DNA from: Zygaena filipendulae
Taxonomy: Eukaryota > Arthropoda > Insecta > Lepidoptera > Zygaenidae
NCBI GenBank assembly: GCA_907165275.2
Contig: OU015663.1
Coordinates: 5,282,501 to 5,346,500, forward strand
Length of the DNA: 64,000 bases
Direction of reading: 5' to 3'
The first letter of the stretch is position 1. Each line of letters begins with the position of its first letter. The notes under the pieces were generated by a model. The model did not search any database and had not been told where the DNA came from. It saw only the letters and a list, made by a program, of their open reading frames with translations. Shown here one piece after another: positions 43,895 through 56,200 of the stretch. Position numbers and translations under genes: made by a program.

Positions 43895-45655
43895 GTTAAA
43901 TTTACCCCAATGGGGAAGGCAAAGGAAGCTAAGTTCATACATCCAATTCAGTTGTGTTTTGTATTCTTCTGAAGTTATTTACATCGAAATACATTAGTGA
44001 GATGCATTTCGATGTAAATAACTTCACACACACAGTTCATTACTAATGGATTACTATTATGCAAAATCCACCATATTCACACAATATTAATCACGATAAA
44101 CTAATTTGCAACACAAATAAATAAAACTGACGTCCTTTCTGTTAGAAATCCCGCCAAAAGTCCCTTTTTTAATAAAATTATTCTCCCCTTTCGGGAAAGG
44201 CAAGGGATTCTACATATATACAGCCTGATCTGATGTTTTTTTCCATTTTCCTTTCTACAGTTTTTCACGGTATCCCCCCCTCTCCACGCCAAGTCTCTTC
44301 TTTTTTTTATTTACCCTAAAAGGGAAGGCATTTTTGTTAACAATTTACCCCAATGGGGAAGGCAAAGGAAGCTAAGTCCATACAGCCAATTTAGTTGTAT
44401 TTTTCTTCTTCTGAAGTTATTTACATCGAAATGCATTTCGATTCTTTACGGGAACTTTTGGCAATGACTCTTCGCAGTTAAACCTTAATGGGATGCTCTG
44501 TGGGAAGTTATATAGTAAAACGACAACCTCCCGATGAACGCCCCATTTCATCTTATTTCACTGTTTCTACTGTTCATCACTAATGGATCACTATTATGCA
44601 AAATTCACTACATTCACATAATATTAATCGCGATTAACTAATTTGCAAAAAAAGAAATAAAACTGATTTCCGTCACTGTTAAAATCCCGCCAAAAGCTCT
44701 TTTTTTTTTATTTTCCTCAAGGGGGAAGGCAAAGTAAGCTGGAAACTCAGGTCCATACAGCCAATTCAGTTGTATTTTTTCTTCTGAAGTTATTTTTTAT
44801 TTTTTATGTCATAGTGGGCAAACGGACAAGTGGTACACCTGATGGTAAGTGATTACCGCCACCCATAGACATCTGCAATACCAGAAGGCTTGCAGGTGCG
44901 TTGCCGACCTGGAATGGGGACGGGAACTGGCTTTCAAGTGGAGCTGCCCGAACACACCGTTGGGTGCTTGGCGACAGATTTGCAACTTGAAGGTGGTAGC
45001 TAGCCAGCCGGGCAATAGAGAGCGCCCTACCACCATGTAAACTCCACTAATTACATCGGAATGCGTCAGTGAGATGCATTTCGATGCTTTACCGGAATTT
45101 TTGGCAGTAACTCTTCACAGTTGAACCTTACCAGGACTTGCTAAGACGCTCTGTGGGAAATTGTTGAATAAAACGACAACTACCACTTGGCTGCTGGACC
45201 AGTTTGATTTTTAACCCCAATATTATTATAAGTCATTTCATTGTTGATGAACTTTCAACCCCCGGCTAAAAATAAATAAAAAAACATTTAACGGCATTTG
45301 AGCAAAATGGACGTCAGTTTTATTTCTTTGTTTTACACTTCAGTGTGGTTAATATTTAAGTGCACGTGGTGAAATATGCAATCCATTAGTGATGAACAGT
45401 GTGTGGAAACAGTAAAACAAGATGAAATGGGGTATTAGCTGGGAGGTTATCATTTTACTATATTATATCTTTCTACAAAGCATCCCATCAAGAATTAATT
45501 GTGAAGAATTACTTTCAAAGGTCCCGATAAAGCATCTAAATAAATATCTCCGATGTATTTCGAGGTAAATAACTTCAAAAGAGGAAGGAAACAACTGAAT
45601 TGGCTGCATGAACTAAGTTTCTTTTGCCTTCCCCGTAAGAGGTAAATTAAAAAAA
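43895..45655. repeat. Tandem cluster of about five family Z units
   Basis: Units begin with 'ccccaatggggaaggcaaag'-like sequence, then 'tccatacagccaattcagttgta', a palindromic core around CATCGAAATGCAT / ATGCATTTCGATG, 'actcttcgcagtt', 'gaacgccccatttcatctta' and 'ataaaactga...tcccgccaaaag'. Units lie at about 43895-44170, 44170-44300 (short), 44335-44705, 44705-45240 (broken by a SINE-like insertion) and 45290-45655 (reverse orientation). Single relatives occur at 10395-10640 and 11228-11420. Confidence 0.75.
44800..45045 (+). mobile_element. SINE-like lepidopteran repeat inserted in a family Z unit
   Basis: Contains 'gggcaaacggacaagtgg', 'cacctgatggtaagtgatta', 'gccacccatagacatctgc', 'ttgcaggtgcgttgccgacct' in sense, a pattern very common in moth and butterfly genomes. 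It splits the 'gaagttattt / acatcgg' junction of the family Z unit, so it is younger than that unit. The open frames on both strands here are repeat shadows. Confidence 0.65.
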
Positions 45656-45842
45656 ACATTAAAAAAATTACTTTGAAGATTAGAATTTTATTTTTGGAGT
45701 TAACTGTTAAATTAACTCGTAGTATCACTAAATAGTTTGTGATTAACTCAAAGTTATTTGCATCTAAAATTCCAGATGAAGAAATTGAGATAAAAAATAA
45801 TTAACGTTGTAATCTATACGTCACTTCACGTTAAAATCCAAA

Positions 45843-47066
45843 ATGTCTAAATCAGTAGCCCGTTTAAAGTCCATGAAAAAAGTGGCCGATAAAGTCGACC
45901 ACTCTTCTAAATTACGAACCAATATACCAGCAGGAATGGCTAGTGCTGGACCTCCTCTGGGACCTATGCTCGGACAGGTAGTTTTATTATTAAACTTCAC
46001 AGGAGCACTCAAGCACCTGACGAGCGTGTCGTACACTAAGAATGAACACTATTAACAAGGCGAAAGTTAAGCAACAAGAAGTCCATAATAGTTTGTATGA
46101 GTTTGTTTTAATTCATAAATGGGCATTTTTTTCAGAGAAATATAAATATAGCAGCATTTTGCAAAGACTTTAACGAACGAACTGCCAATATAAAACCAGG
46201 CATCCCATTACCTACAAGGGTGAAGTTAAACCCTGACCGGTCATACCAACTTGTTATTCACCAACCACCAGCTTCATACTTCTTAAAACAGGCTGCTGGA
46301 GTCAATCGAGGATCTATGGCACCTGGTGAGTGTAATAAATAGTTAAAATATTCTTGTTTCCATAGTCAATGGAATCCTATTTTGATCTATGTTAATAAAT
46401 TGTAAACAATCTTTTATCATACCTAATCTTGTTTATTCTAATGTTTTTCACAGCTAAGGATATATGTGGTAAAATAACAATAAAGCATTTATATGAAATA
46501 GCAAAAATTAAGTCCCAAGACCCCACATTAGAATGGAAACCATTGAAAGAAATATGCACTATGTTAATAGCAACTGCTCGAACTTGTGGCATTGAAATTG
46601 TTCATAATTTAGATCCTAAGGTAAATATTTACTATAAATTATCTATCACTGATCACTGGTTTCACCTGCGCTAATTTTGGATTTCCCATGGGAATTCAGA
46701 GTTCAAATATAGCCTATGTTACTCAGTGTTAATGTAGCATTCTAATGGTGAAAACTTTTATTTTAAGAATGATAAAACCTTAAAATACATTTTTTTCCAT
46801 GATGTTCCTATTTTTAAGTATTTAATGAAGTTATATTTTGATGCACTTGATGAAAAAGATAATTTCAGCAGGAAGTGTAACATAAACCAAAGAAGTATTA
46901 TTTTTTACACATACATAGTATTATAATATCTGTGCAAATATCCATAAATCTTTTTATTTTCTTCCAGGAATATGCTGAATTCTTAGAAGAGCGAAAGAAG
47001 ATAGTTGATAATCAAAAGAAATTATTGCAAGAAAAACGAGAAGCAAAGATGCTCAGAACTGCTTAA
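45843..47066 (+). CDS. mRpL11: Mitochondrial ribosomal protein L11 (four exons)
   Basis: Exons 45843-45977, 46136-46325, 46454-46620 and 46968-47066 join in phase (591 nt, 196 residues). The protein has the L11 N-terminal domain (LRTNIPAGMASAGPPLGPML, NINIAAFCKDFNERTANIKPGIPLPTRV, YQLVIHQPPASYFLKQAAG) and C-terminal domain (GKITIKHLYEIAKIKSQD, ICTMLIATARTCGIEIV), followed by a mitochondrial-type basic tail (ERKKIVDNQKKLLQEKREAK). L11 forms the GTPase-associated stalk base of the mitoribosome large subunit. It is transcribed away from SCYL1. An AATAAA signal lies at 47122-47127, about 55 bases after the stop. Confidence 0.95.
46655..46760 (+). repeat. GC-cored dispersed repeat fragment
   Basis: 'ggtttcacctgcgctaattttgg...cccatgggaattc' in mRpL11 intron 3 is a diverged core of the 18628-18830 family. 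Confidence 0.45.
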
Positions 47067-47635
47067 AATTATTAACATAATATAAACAACTTTTGTAGTT
47101 AGGTAAGTAGTTTAAAATGTAAATAAATCACAAATTGAGAAAATATACTTTTATTGGTTTCACTGACAAAGTAAGCAAGTGTTAGTTTTTCCATTATTTT
47201 ACTGATTATGAAACAATTTTGGCGTAGTAGATGTGAACAGTAACCAGAGGTTGGACTTTGGAGGATTAGGGGTTGGTAACGTCAATCGAACTAAAGTCTG
47301 AAACATGGCTGCAGCAAAAAAAAAATTACAAGAGTTACATTTCACATATTATTTTAACATTTAATTTCCAAAAATTTTACCCATTTATGCAATGATATTA
47401 TAAGTATTAAATCCACTGGATTGGTTACAGACAGAACATTTCTTTATCAAAAATCAGAGTATACACACAGTTTTAGTTTTTATCAATATCAGCCCCAAGA
47501 TTCTCTGAGCATTTTGGCTATTTTATGAAGTTTTGTATTTGGTTGTCCACACCCACATGAAAAACTCACCCGGTATAGGTAGGTAGGTACTAATCTTAGT
47601 TACAAAGAAGAAAGAAAACTTTCTAACCGCCGCAC

Positions 47636-47864
47636 TCAGAGTCGACTTTAATGATTACTTAGTTAAGTATAGATTTTTAAAACAAAACTGCCACAGTCAG
47701 ACAAGTTTAATAAATTAATGTTAATTGGCATTTAACTAATTAAGTTACATCTCATTAAATGCCAATTAACATTAATTTACTGAACGTCTCTGATTGCGGC
47801 AGTTTTGTTTTAAAAATCTATGCTTAACTGAGTAATCATTAAAGTCGACTCTGAGTGCGGCGGT
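47636..47864. mobile_element. Hairpin MITE (family X), copy B
   Basis: Bounded by ACCGCCGCACTCAGAGTCGA and its reverse complement; the arms are almost exact over their whole length, with a small unpaired centre containing 'ggcatttaac'. Confidence 0.88.
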
Positions 47865-48220
47865 AAGTTTTTTTTGCCAAGTAACATACCTATCCAATCA
47901 ATCACTAACCAATAATACCTAATCAATTTGTACTAACTCAACATTAACTACGTTTCTAATAATCTAAGGGTACTGTTTCACTAAGATGAACAGAAAATCT
48001 TTCACCAATAATTAAATTATTTATTGGTGAAAAATTTATATATAAAAATTGAGCTAAAGTTAAAACAACGAAATAATGGGCTACTTGACTACATTTTTTG
48101 TAACCCGTCGCGTCGTGTAGATTAGTAAAAAATATTGGGCACGTATTTTTTTTTCATTAAATTGCGGCGATACATTGAGTTGAAATTTCGCGTAACCGTG
48201 CAGTTTGTACGGGGCTTAAA

Positions 48221-48962
48221 GTGCTAACAGACGACCGAACTTGTACGGGAACACACCGTGTGCGGTGGTGCGGTGCGACCTGTGTAACAGACGAGCGCAC
48301 GGTCCAGCCGTTTTTGAGCATGCAACACGGCCGCTCGTCATGTCTCCGATATAAAAAAAATTAAAATGGCGTAAGTGTTGGTTATAGGAGCCACATCACC
48401 ACTGCTACTAATAAACGGAAAAAAGAGAATGGACAAAAATCTATCTGAGAAATAGACAAGAGTAGGTATATTATTAAAGACTAGCTGTGCCCCGCGGTTT
48501 CACCCGCGTGCTTTTCGGAATTTCCTTAGAAACATTTTTTTTAAATAAAAGTATCTTATATTACTGCTTATAACTGCTATGTGTCAGTAAAAGTCCCGTT
48601 AAAATTGGTCCAATCGTTTCAGAGATTAGTCGGAACATACAGAAATATAGAGAAAAATTCAAACAACAAACAAACTTACTTTCGCATTTATAATATTAGT
48701 AAGGATGTCAGTACCATATATACATTCATATGCATTTAATGTGCATTTAGTAATTTGGGATTACAGTCACTTCAATTTTATTTATATGTATGCGCCGTCG
48801 ACACGAGCGAACATGGCATACGGAGCGCACCGCGTTCGATGTGGAACAAACCGCACAGATGTTAATAATAATAATGTGCGGCGGACACACACGACCGAAT
48901 ATGGTTCGGAGCGCACCAAGTTCGATGTGCGGAGCGCACCAAATCCGGTCGTCTGTTAGCAC
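48221..48962. mobile_element. Terminal-inverted-repeat element with 17-bp exact ends
   Basis: Ends GTGCTAACAGACGACCG and CGGTCGTCTGTTAGCAC are exact inverted repeats. The element carries a GC-cored dispersed repeat (48480-48704). Its left end truncates a family Y fragment (48108-48219). No transposase frame visible. Confidence 0.7.
48480..48704 (+). repeat. GC-cored dispersed repeat inside the TIR element
   Basis: From GACTAGCTGTGCCCCGCGG to 'tataatattagtaagga'; a near full-length copy. Confidence 0.7.
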
Positions 48963-50246
48963 TATTATACCGGTTAATGAGACGACACGATCAGAATGAA
49001 CCAAAAATTAAAGGAAAAATCATTCTCATATCTTTTTTTAATGGTAAAAAACGGTTTATCTCGATTTCCGGCAAAACTAAAAGTCCTATGAAAAAATGTT
49101 AGGTACAGGTATATAAGTTATCCTCAAATAGCACTATACTATAGGCATCTACGCATATAATTTAAAGAAGATTCTACAACTTTTGTGATTCTACGCTGAT
49201 TCGACACAAAATTTCGTGTTATGTGAATAAATCTATACTAATAATATAAAGAGCAAAGTTTGTGAGTTTGTGACGTTGTAGAGGGTAATCTCTGGATTTA
49301 CTGAACCTATTTTAAAAGTTGTTTCCCGATTTTTCCTTTCACTTTTGTTATGTTCGCTTTTTTTTCCAATGAGTTTCATCCTACTATTATTTTTTATGGT
49401 TTCAGAAATTATCGACCCTGGTCTATACTTAATTATAATTTTGATTTTCATAAGTCGTCAACATCCCTAATGTAAAATGGTCAAAATCCTAATACAAACT
49501 CACGCGAATGCGGCATTGGTGTAAGTTTCAACTTACACTTCAGATCCATCATTCCTTAATATTAATAGTCTTATAATTAGTATGGCTTTATAAATTGCAA
49601 CTTTCAAAATTTATCTATCTACCTCTAGGTTGCAGATCCTGAATAAAAAAATTAACATGATGCCAAAGTTGTTGTCACAACCAGCCGGTCGTCAAGCAAC
49701 GCCTAAATTGAAAGCGGCCTTATAGAATATCCACTCTTTTTGTACAAAAATATGTAATTTAACATTTTGCATGTAATTGAAGTGATATACATGCATATTT
49801 ACATTCTGTTACACAATAATCACAACTACCTATTATACGACGAAGAATGCTGGTATTCAGGCAATTGATCAACGCATTAGATTAAAATCTGTTCTTTATA
49901 CTACAAACCTAATCTTTTCTTTATACTACAAACCTTTTAAATCGACTGTATGGACGAAGTATTAAGGCGGATTACTCATATAGCCTCATATTTGATTTTA
50001 GACTTAAATATTAATACCCAAGGTTATATTAATACATATGCATGTAATGTTACAATAATAAAAAATGTGGTAACCGGTACCTTAATCTTTAGGGAATAAT
50101 ATTATGTTGTATACTTAAAATTAAGTATTTAATAAAAACATTGTATTATCAAGTGATAGTCATATCTAGTCCCAGTTTCGGTTCGTCAAATAACTACATT
50201 ACTGTGGCGCTATTAAGAAACATTCAAGAGGCGCCTGATGGTGTAA

Positions 50247-53200
50247 TCAGCACTCGTTCAAATTAAATTTGGTTCGCTTTAACTTTGGCGAGCTTGGCAA
50301 TACCTCCGGCAACTCGGTCACTTTCTCGATTGTAAAGTCGGGCAAATCCGAAGCTTCAAGGTCCTTCTGCAATGGAATCCACACGGTTCCCCACAGCTCC
50401 GCCTCCTTGCCTCCCTGCAAAGATTAGCAACGAAAACGTTTCATCTTTTATGAAGAGATCATAAAACGCACCGAGTGCTGATGCTCTAACGCTACGGAAT
50501 CGTCTAAAGATGAAATGTAATCCTAACCAATGTTATAGATTAGAACGATCATTTTCTGTACCCCTGACAACGTGCATGCCAAATTTCATCTAAATCCGTT
50601 CAGCCGTTTTTGCGTGATCGCGTAACAAACATCCACACTTTCACATTTATAATACTAGTAGGATTAGTATGGAAATATGGATAGGTAACTATTACGGATC
50701 AGAAATGACCATATTTAGAAGTTGTAAGAACATGCATTTATGGCATGCATGCATGGCAGAGTCGGTAAAATTTTAATGCAAAATAATGATGTGCGTGACC
50801 TTGGCCGGACGTACGTTCACCTAAACCGTGACTAAGGCGTTTAAAGAAACAGCACTAAACATACTTTTATGTAGGTGGTCCAGCCGTGTGTTCAACAGAG
50901 GGAAATTCACAGTACCTACGTTTGTGAACAAAGTTTTCAGGGTGATAATTTATAAAAAAAAATCGACTTCCGTAGGTACCTTAATTCTTAATTGAAAACC
51001 TATATTATTATAAAGGTAAATCAAATCAGTCATGTCCATGTACAGTTTCAGAAAAAAGTGCGAATATCGAACTTGTTAGAGGAACATAGAACCATATTTT
51101 CTCATTTAAGCCTACAAAAAATTAGATAAATGTTTTACCTTAATATCTGTTTCAAGTTTGTCTCCAACCATGACACAGTGGCGTGGTTCGACTTTGAGCA
51201 GTTTGCAGGCTTCAAGGAAGATTTGCTGATCGGGCTTCTCCCAGGGCAGATCGCCGGAGACCAGCACAGTGTCGAAGTATTTGCGCAGGTGCAGCAGTTC
51301 GATCTTCTGCCATTGCGCACGCGACGAGCCGTTCGTGATCAAACACAGTAGGTAATCCTCCCTGTACCACATTCATCGACCAGCATTTGGTTATTTTCCT
51401 GTCGCAGCATGATTGTGATGCTGAAACTCAGCACACGATACAACATTTGGCGAACGCACTTGCACTTCGAATTATATTTATAGCGAAGATTCTGTATTTT
51501 TATCGTGCATAGAATTTGAACTTGTTTTTCTTCTGATTTGTTATATCTTTACATCGTACTGTGCAAGGGCATTTTCTAAACACCAGCCGTTATTACTGTT
51601 GTGGATCATATACAATTTATATACACATGTATATAAATTATACACGAAAACTTAAGTGTTAATATAGTGCGATGTTAGAAGATTACTTTAAAGTAGCGGC
51701 AGTAATTTAATATGAATATGGATTATTCTGATTTCTAGATATATTAATAATTATCGTTAAGTGTAATTTGATATAATATGGATCTAATATAGCACTATTC
51801 GAATACATTGTAAAAATGGAGATCTTTTTTAGCTTACTATTAACAAACGGTATACAAAACCTAGCAGGTTTTCTGTTTGAACTGCAAGCAAAACGGCAAG
51901 CGAGCTAAAAAGTATCTCCACTGTTGTGTTATATGTTGAGGTAGTGGTTTTACCTTCTCCTTGTGGTTCCTCATAATTTTACATATACAATTCAAACCTA
52001 AGTGACGCGCACGCGGCGCCCCGAGTTACTCACTCGTGGAGCAACAACTGAAAACTGTTGAAAAACAAGTCATTTATTAGCGCGCACATAGGCTCAAAGC
52101 CAACCCAGTACAGTTGCAAAGGCATAATATTACGACTTTGAACACATACCAAAACAACGTTGATTTTTCTCAATTGGGTACCAGTAATCAAGTATGCCTT
52201 TACAGTAATGGTGCCGACTTCAACTTCAACAGTCAATCTATCGAATGTGGTATGTAATATGACACAGAACTACAGTACGATTTGTGTTACGTAGGTATCC
52301 TTTTTATTTGATGGATGCTCAGACGAAATAATTTATTTCGTCTGAGGATGGATGACGTCGAATGAAAACGGAACATTCGAGTTTAACACATTCATAACAA
52401 CATGCAACTGTCTCTAGGAAAGTTAATTCCTTATTAGATATTTGAGGCGCATATAACATCACACAAACCAAAGAATAAATAATATGTTTGCTAAGACAAT
52501 TTCTTTTTGTGTAAAATATAAACAGCGACAAGCTATAAAGTGTTTTTTATACGACATATTGCACAATATCGCTGCGACCTGCACTCTGGGTCTTATAACC
52601 ATGTGTATGTGTTTAGTGATTTTATTACTTTCGTTGTTTATATTGTTGTCCAATGACTTTTGTTACTGATAGTACTGCTGCCATCCAAGATTCGTGAGGA
52701 TGGCTTTAAAAAATAAAAATGAACACAAGAAATTGTCTTGCTGTTTATAAAAATATTTTCTTAATAGAATTAAAGGTGTAGTTATATTTGAGAATCATGT
52801 GCTAGTAATGGGGTTATGGTATAATGTGGTATAATATAATCGGATACTTGTAATAGGGCAATGTCGCGGCACTGGTAGTACAATAAAATAAGCCTTTTTC
52901 AAAACGTATTTTTCCTCCTCAATAGCGTAAAATTGTCTGTTGTGAGCTCGTCACCTGTGACCTGTGTCACTTGTGACCTATGAATAGTGACCTTGACCCG
53001 CGATGTTTGTTTAGAAACAATAATCGATAAATTTTATTATTTATTAGGTCAAAATATATGAGTACATGCTATTTTATCCGATAAATGGCAAGGAATCGAG
53101 GATAAAATTATAAAATACCTAAAACAAAAATGTTGTAAATAAATTATGTAGAAAAATATTGCTAAAACATTAAACTGAAACATGATACATAGATGGAGGG

Positions 53201-56200
53201 TTTTTATGTGAACTAATTGTTTTATGCTTTCGTGCATAAAATAAATTGTTGCCATCTAACAGTTTTATTATTTGTCTTGTTGTTAAAAAATAATATTTAT
53301 TTACAACACTAACAGCCGCACTCAGTCATTTTAATGTATAATAGGTACCTACTTAATTTTAAGCAGCTAAATATTTTAAAAACAATACTGCCACACTTTA
53401 CCGCCGCACTCAGAGTCGACTTTAATGATTACTTAGTTAAGTATAGATTTTTAAAACCAAACTACCGCAATCAGACAAGTTTAATAAATTAATGTTAATT
53501 GGCATTTAATGAGATGTAACTTAATTAGTTAAATGCCAATTAACATTAATTTACTGAACGTCTCTGATTGAGGCAGTTTTGTTTTAAAAATCTATACTTA
53601 ATTTAGTAATCATTAAAGTCGACTCTGAGTGCGGCCGTAAGAGACGTTCAGTAAATTAATGTTAATAGGCTAGTTTCCTAAATTTTCTTTTTTAGTCCGT
53701 TTTGTAGATTATTAAAAAATATTGGACACGTATTTTTTTATTTTTTATGTAACCAAAAAATAACGGAGATATATCAAGTCGAAATTTCACATGACGTCAC
53801 GCCTCGCTACAGTTTGTTCGCATGTTATAGCGAGCTGTGACATCACGAGTCCCCCACCCTAAACTTTAATGCGCTTTATCTATGCATATTTCCATTATTT
53901 TAAAAAAGCAAAAAATACGTGTCTTTTATTTTTTTATTATCTAACTGACGGACTAAATAGAATTTTGATTTTTTTACCCAGGAAACTAGCCTATTGGCAT
54001 ATAACTAATTAAGTAAAATTTAGTTAAATTTAATTAAAAACAAAACTAACTAATCAAGATAAATTTAGTTAAATGACAATTAACATTAATTTAATGAACG
54101 TCCCTGAGTGCGGCAGTTTTGTTTTTAAAATCTTTACTTAAAATTAAGTAGTAATCATTAAAATGATTCTGAGTGCAGGCGTAATTTTTTATTTCTAAGA
54201 AATCGAAGCAGCAGGAAGCAGTGTATATTTTGGGCAGTAAATCAATTTAATACTCGACTTAAATATCTACTCTTGCCTTGGATAAAGTAGCATGTTTTAT
54301 GCCCTTAATGTAGGTACCTATAATCTAATATTTAACTTGATTATGCAACACCTATAGGCTAAATAAAAATACCTAGTTACCATTCAGCACACGATCTACA
54401 AAATTTACCACATCTTTACACGCTATCCTACAATATCATGAAGAAATATTATTCGTATATTTACTGAATATAAAAAGTAATTGTAAGTATTAGTTATAAA
54501 TATTTCTGCATAACATAATTAAAGTTGGCTTCTTGAAAGTTCAACTTACCGCATCGATTCTAATAGATGTATTACGTCAGGTGTTAGTGCTAAATTTTGA
54601 AATCGCATCTTAAACCACAGCGATGATATAGTCTCTGAAATAGATGGAAATAAGAGATTAAATCCTTTACGGTAATCGTTAAAAATTTTTCATGTGGGTA
54701 TTGGAGCAGCATGCAAGAGATATTAGCTAGATATCTTCAAATTTAGATTAGGCATTGTTTATGTTTGTTACTTTTACTTGTGTGTTGTGCTGAAATAAAT
54801 GTGTTTTCTTTCTTTCTTTCCAAATATTATTTATGTGTTAGATCGCGGATCAAAATCATTGTCGTTATTATCATAAAATATCTTTTTACAACAAAAATTA
54901 ACGATGTGTTTGTTTCGGGTGTAGAGTTTGTATAATTATGTAAGTAATTTGTACATAGATCAGAAAACTGAATGTGTAAGTACCTATACATAATTTCAGC
55001 TTAATCGGTTGAAGATATCTGCTTCAAGATTGAGTTGCAAGATTCCACCCGAACAAACATAGTTACATTGCAAGTTAAATAAAAGCTTTTAAAAATCGAG
55101 AATTCTACGCTGTGCTATCACTACTTTCGATTTTAAAGACGCAAAGAAGATTTTTCATGCGCCAGTAGATGCTGGCTTAGAATAAATTGATGATGTTATA
55201 CTAACTGGCAATGTGCCTGTAATTTTTCGGTAGCGAGTTGCGCCAGAGATGTGCGGGCCACTCGTCCAACGCGAAGGAGTCGTCATCGGGTCGCGCGCGG
55301 AATGCTCGCAGGAACCCCGCCGCACTCTGTGACGCTTCTTCTTGGGGCATGCCATACTCATGATGCATTATCTCCACAAGCTGGGTGGCGTACGAAATAA
55401 ATATAAAAATAAATAAAAAAAAAAACAGTTGCGACTTGCGCCAGATACCTAGGTACTAAAAAAAATTAAAAAATTACTAAAAAAATATATTTTCACAAAA
55501 GGATTCTAAGCGTAAAGCACTTCATTCAGTCTATGTTGTGCATAGATAGGAGATGGCACAAGTAAATAGGAAGTAATATCCCAGTCCAGGAATAGCGTCG
55601 GGTCGATGATCTACTAGAGTATTTCTGAGTTCCGACACAAAGTGCAGCGTCGTTCACTCACCTTCATTTTGGCAAAGCTCTACCACATTATAAGCTCCAT
55701 TAGTTGTATTCATAAATAAATAACATTAACAAACACATGTTATAATAATAATAATAATCCACATCACAACACACAGATCTACTTGATCCCACAGTAAGCT
55801 ATAATTAGCTTGTGACGTGGAAACCAAGCAAACGTGGTATATACTACATAGAATTACTTATATATTATACTATAGATATATAAACACAACCAGACTGGAA
55901 AATGGAACCCTGTGTTCATCACACTAAGTCCACCCCCACCGGGAATCGAACCCGGAACCCCTTGATTAGCGGGTAGGCATGGTGACCTCTGCGCCAAACG
56001 GGTCGTCAACGGGTTTGTTAGGTAGGTATGCAATATTATGTAAATCAAGATATTTAATATCCATGCTAATACCTATCTACTATGCGTTTGTTTCAAGTTA
56101 CCTCCTGTCGCATGTATACTTATTAAAAGCAGTGCAATCGCGGGAGGCGGTACAAAAAAGAATAAAGTAATTTATCGAATCAAATATTCTTTCCGTCACC

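Larger units (their letters stand above)
43641..45842. other. Divergent SCYL1-mRpL11 intergenic region
   Basis: Transcription starts for both genes must lie here. Most of it (43895-45655) consists of family Z repeat units; only about 250 bp next to SCYL1 and about 190 bp next to mRpL11 are unique. No gene inside. Confidence 0.7.
47067..50246. other. Spacer between mRpL11 and NANP (convergent 3' ends)
   Basis: Holds hairpin MITE copy B (47636-47864), a truncated family Y piece (48108-48219), a terminal-inverted-repeat element (48221-48962) with an inserted GC-cored repeat, and another reverse repeat fragment (49230-49320). AT-rich otherwise; no gene seen. Confidence 0.6.
53312..54182. mobile_element. 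Old family X hairpin MITE interrupted by two later insertions
   Basis: The left arm (53312-53399) and right parts (53641-53664 and 53995-54182) together form one diverged family X element. A younger family X copy (53400-53638) sits at its left arm end and a long-form family Y copy (53665-53994) sits in its centre. The sequence GAGACGTTCAGTAAATTAAT at 53641 continues the older element. Confidence 0.8.

Noticed and set aside
44809..45040. Overlapping 63-75-codon frames on both strands
   Set aside because: They lie entirely in a SINE-like repeat common in Lepidoptera.
55920..56000. Possible tRNA gene (clear B box)
   Set aside because: A and B boxes are present, but the following body and TTA tail, and a partner copy at 18508, show it is a tRNA-derived SINE; I could not fold a full cloverleaf.
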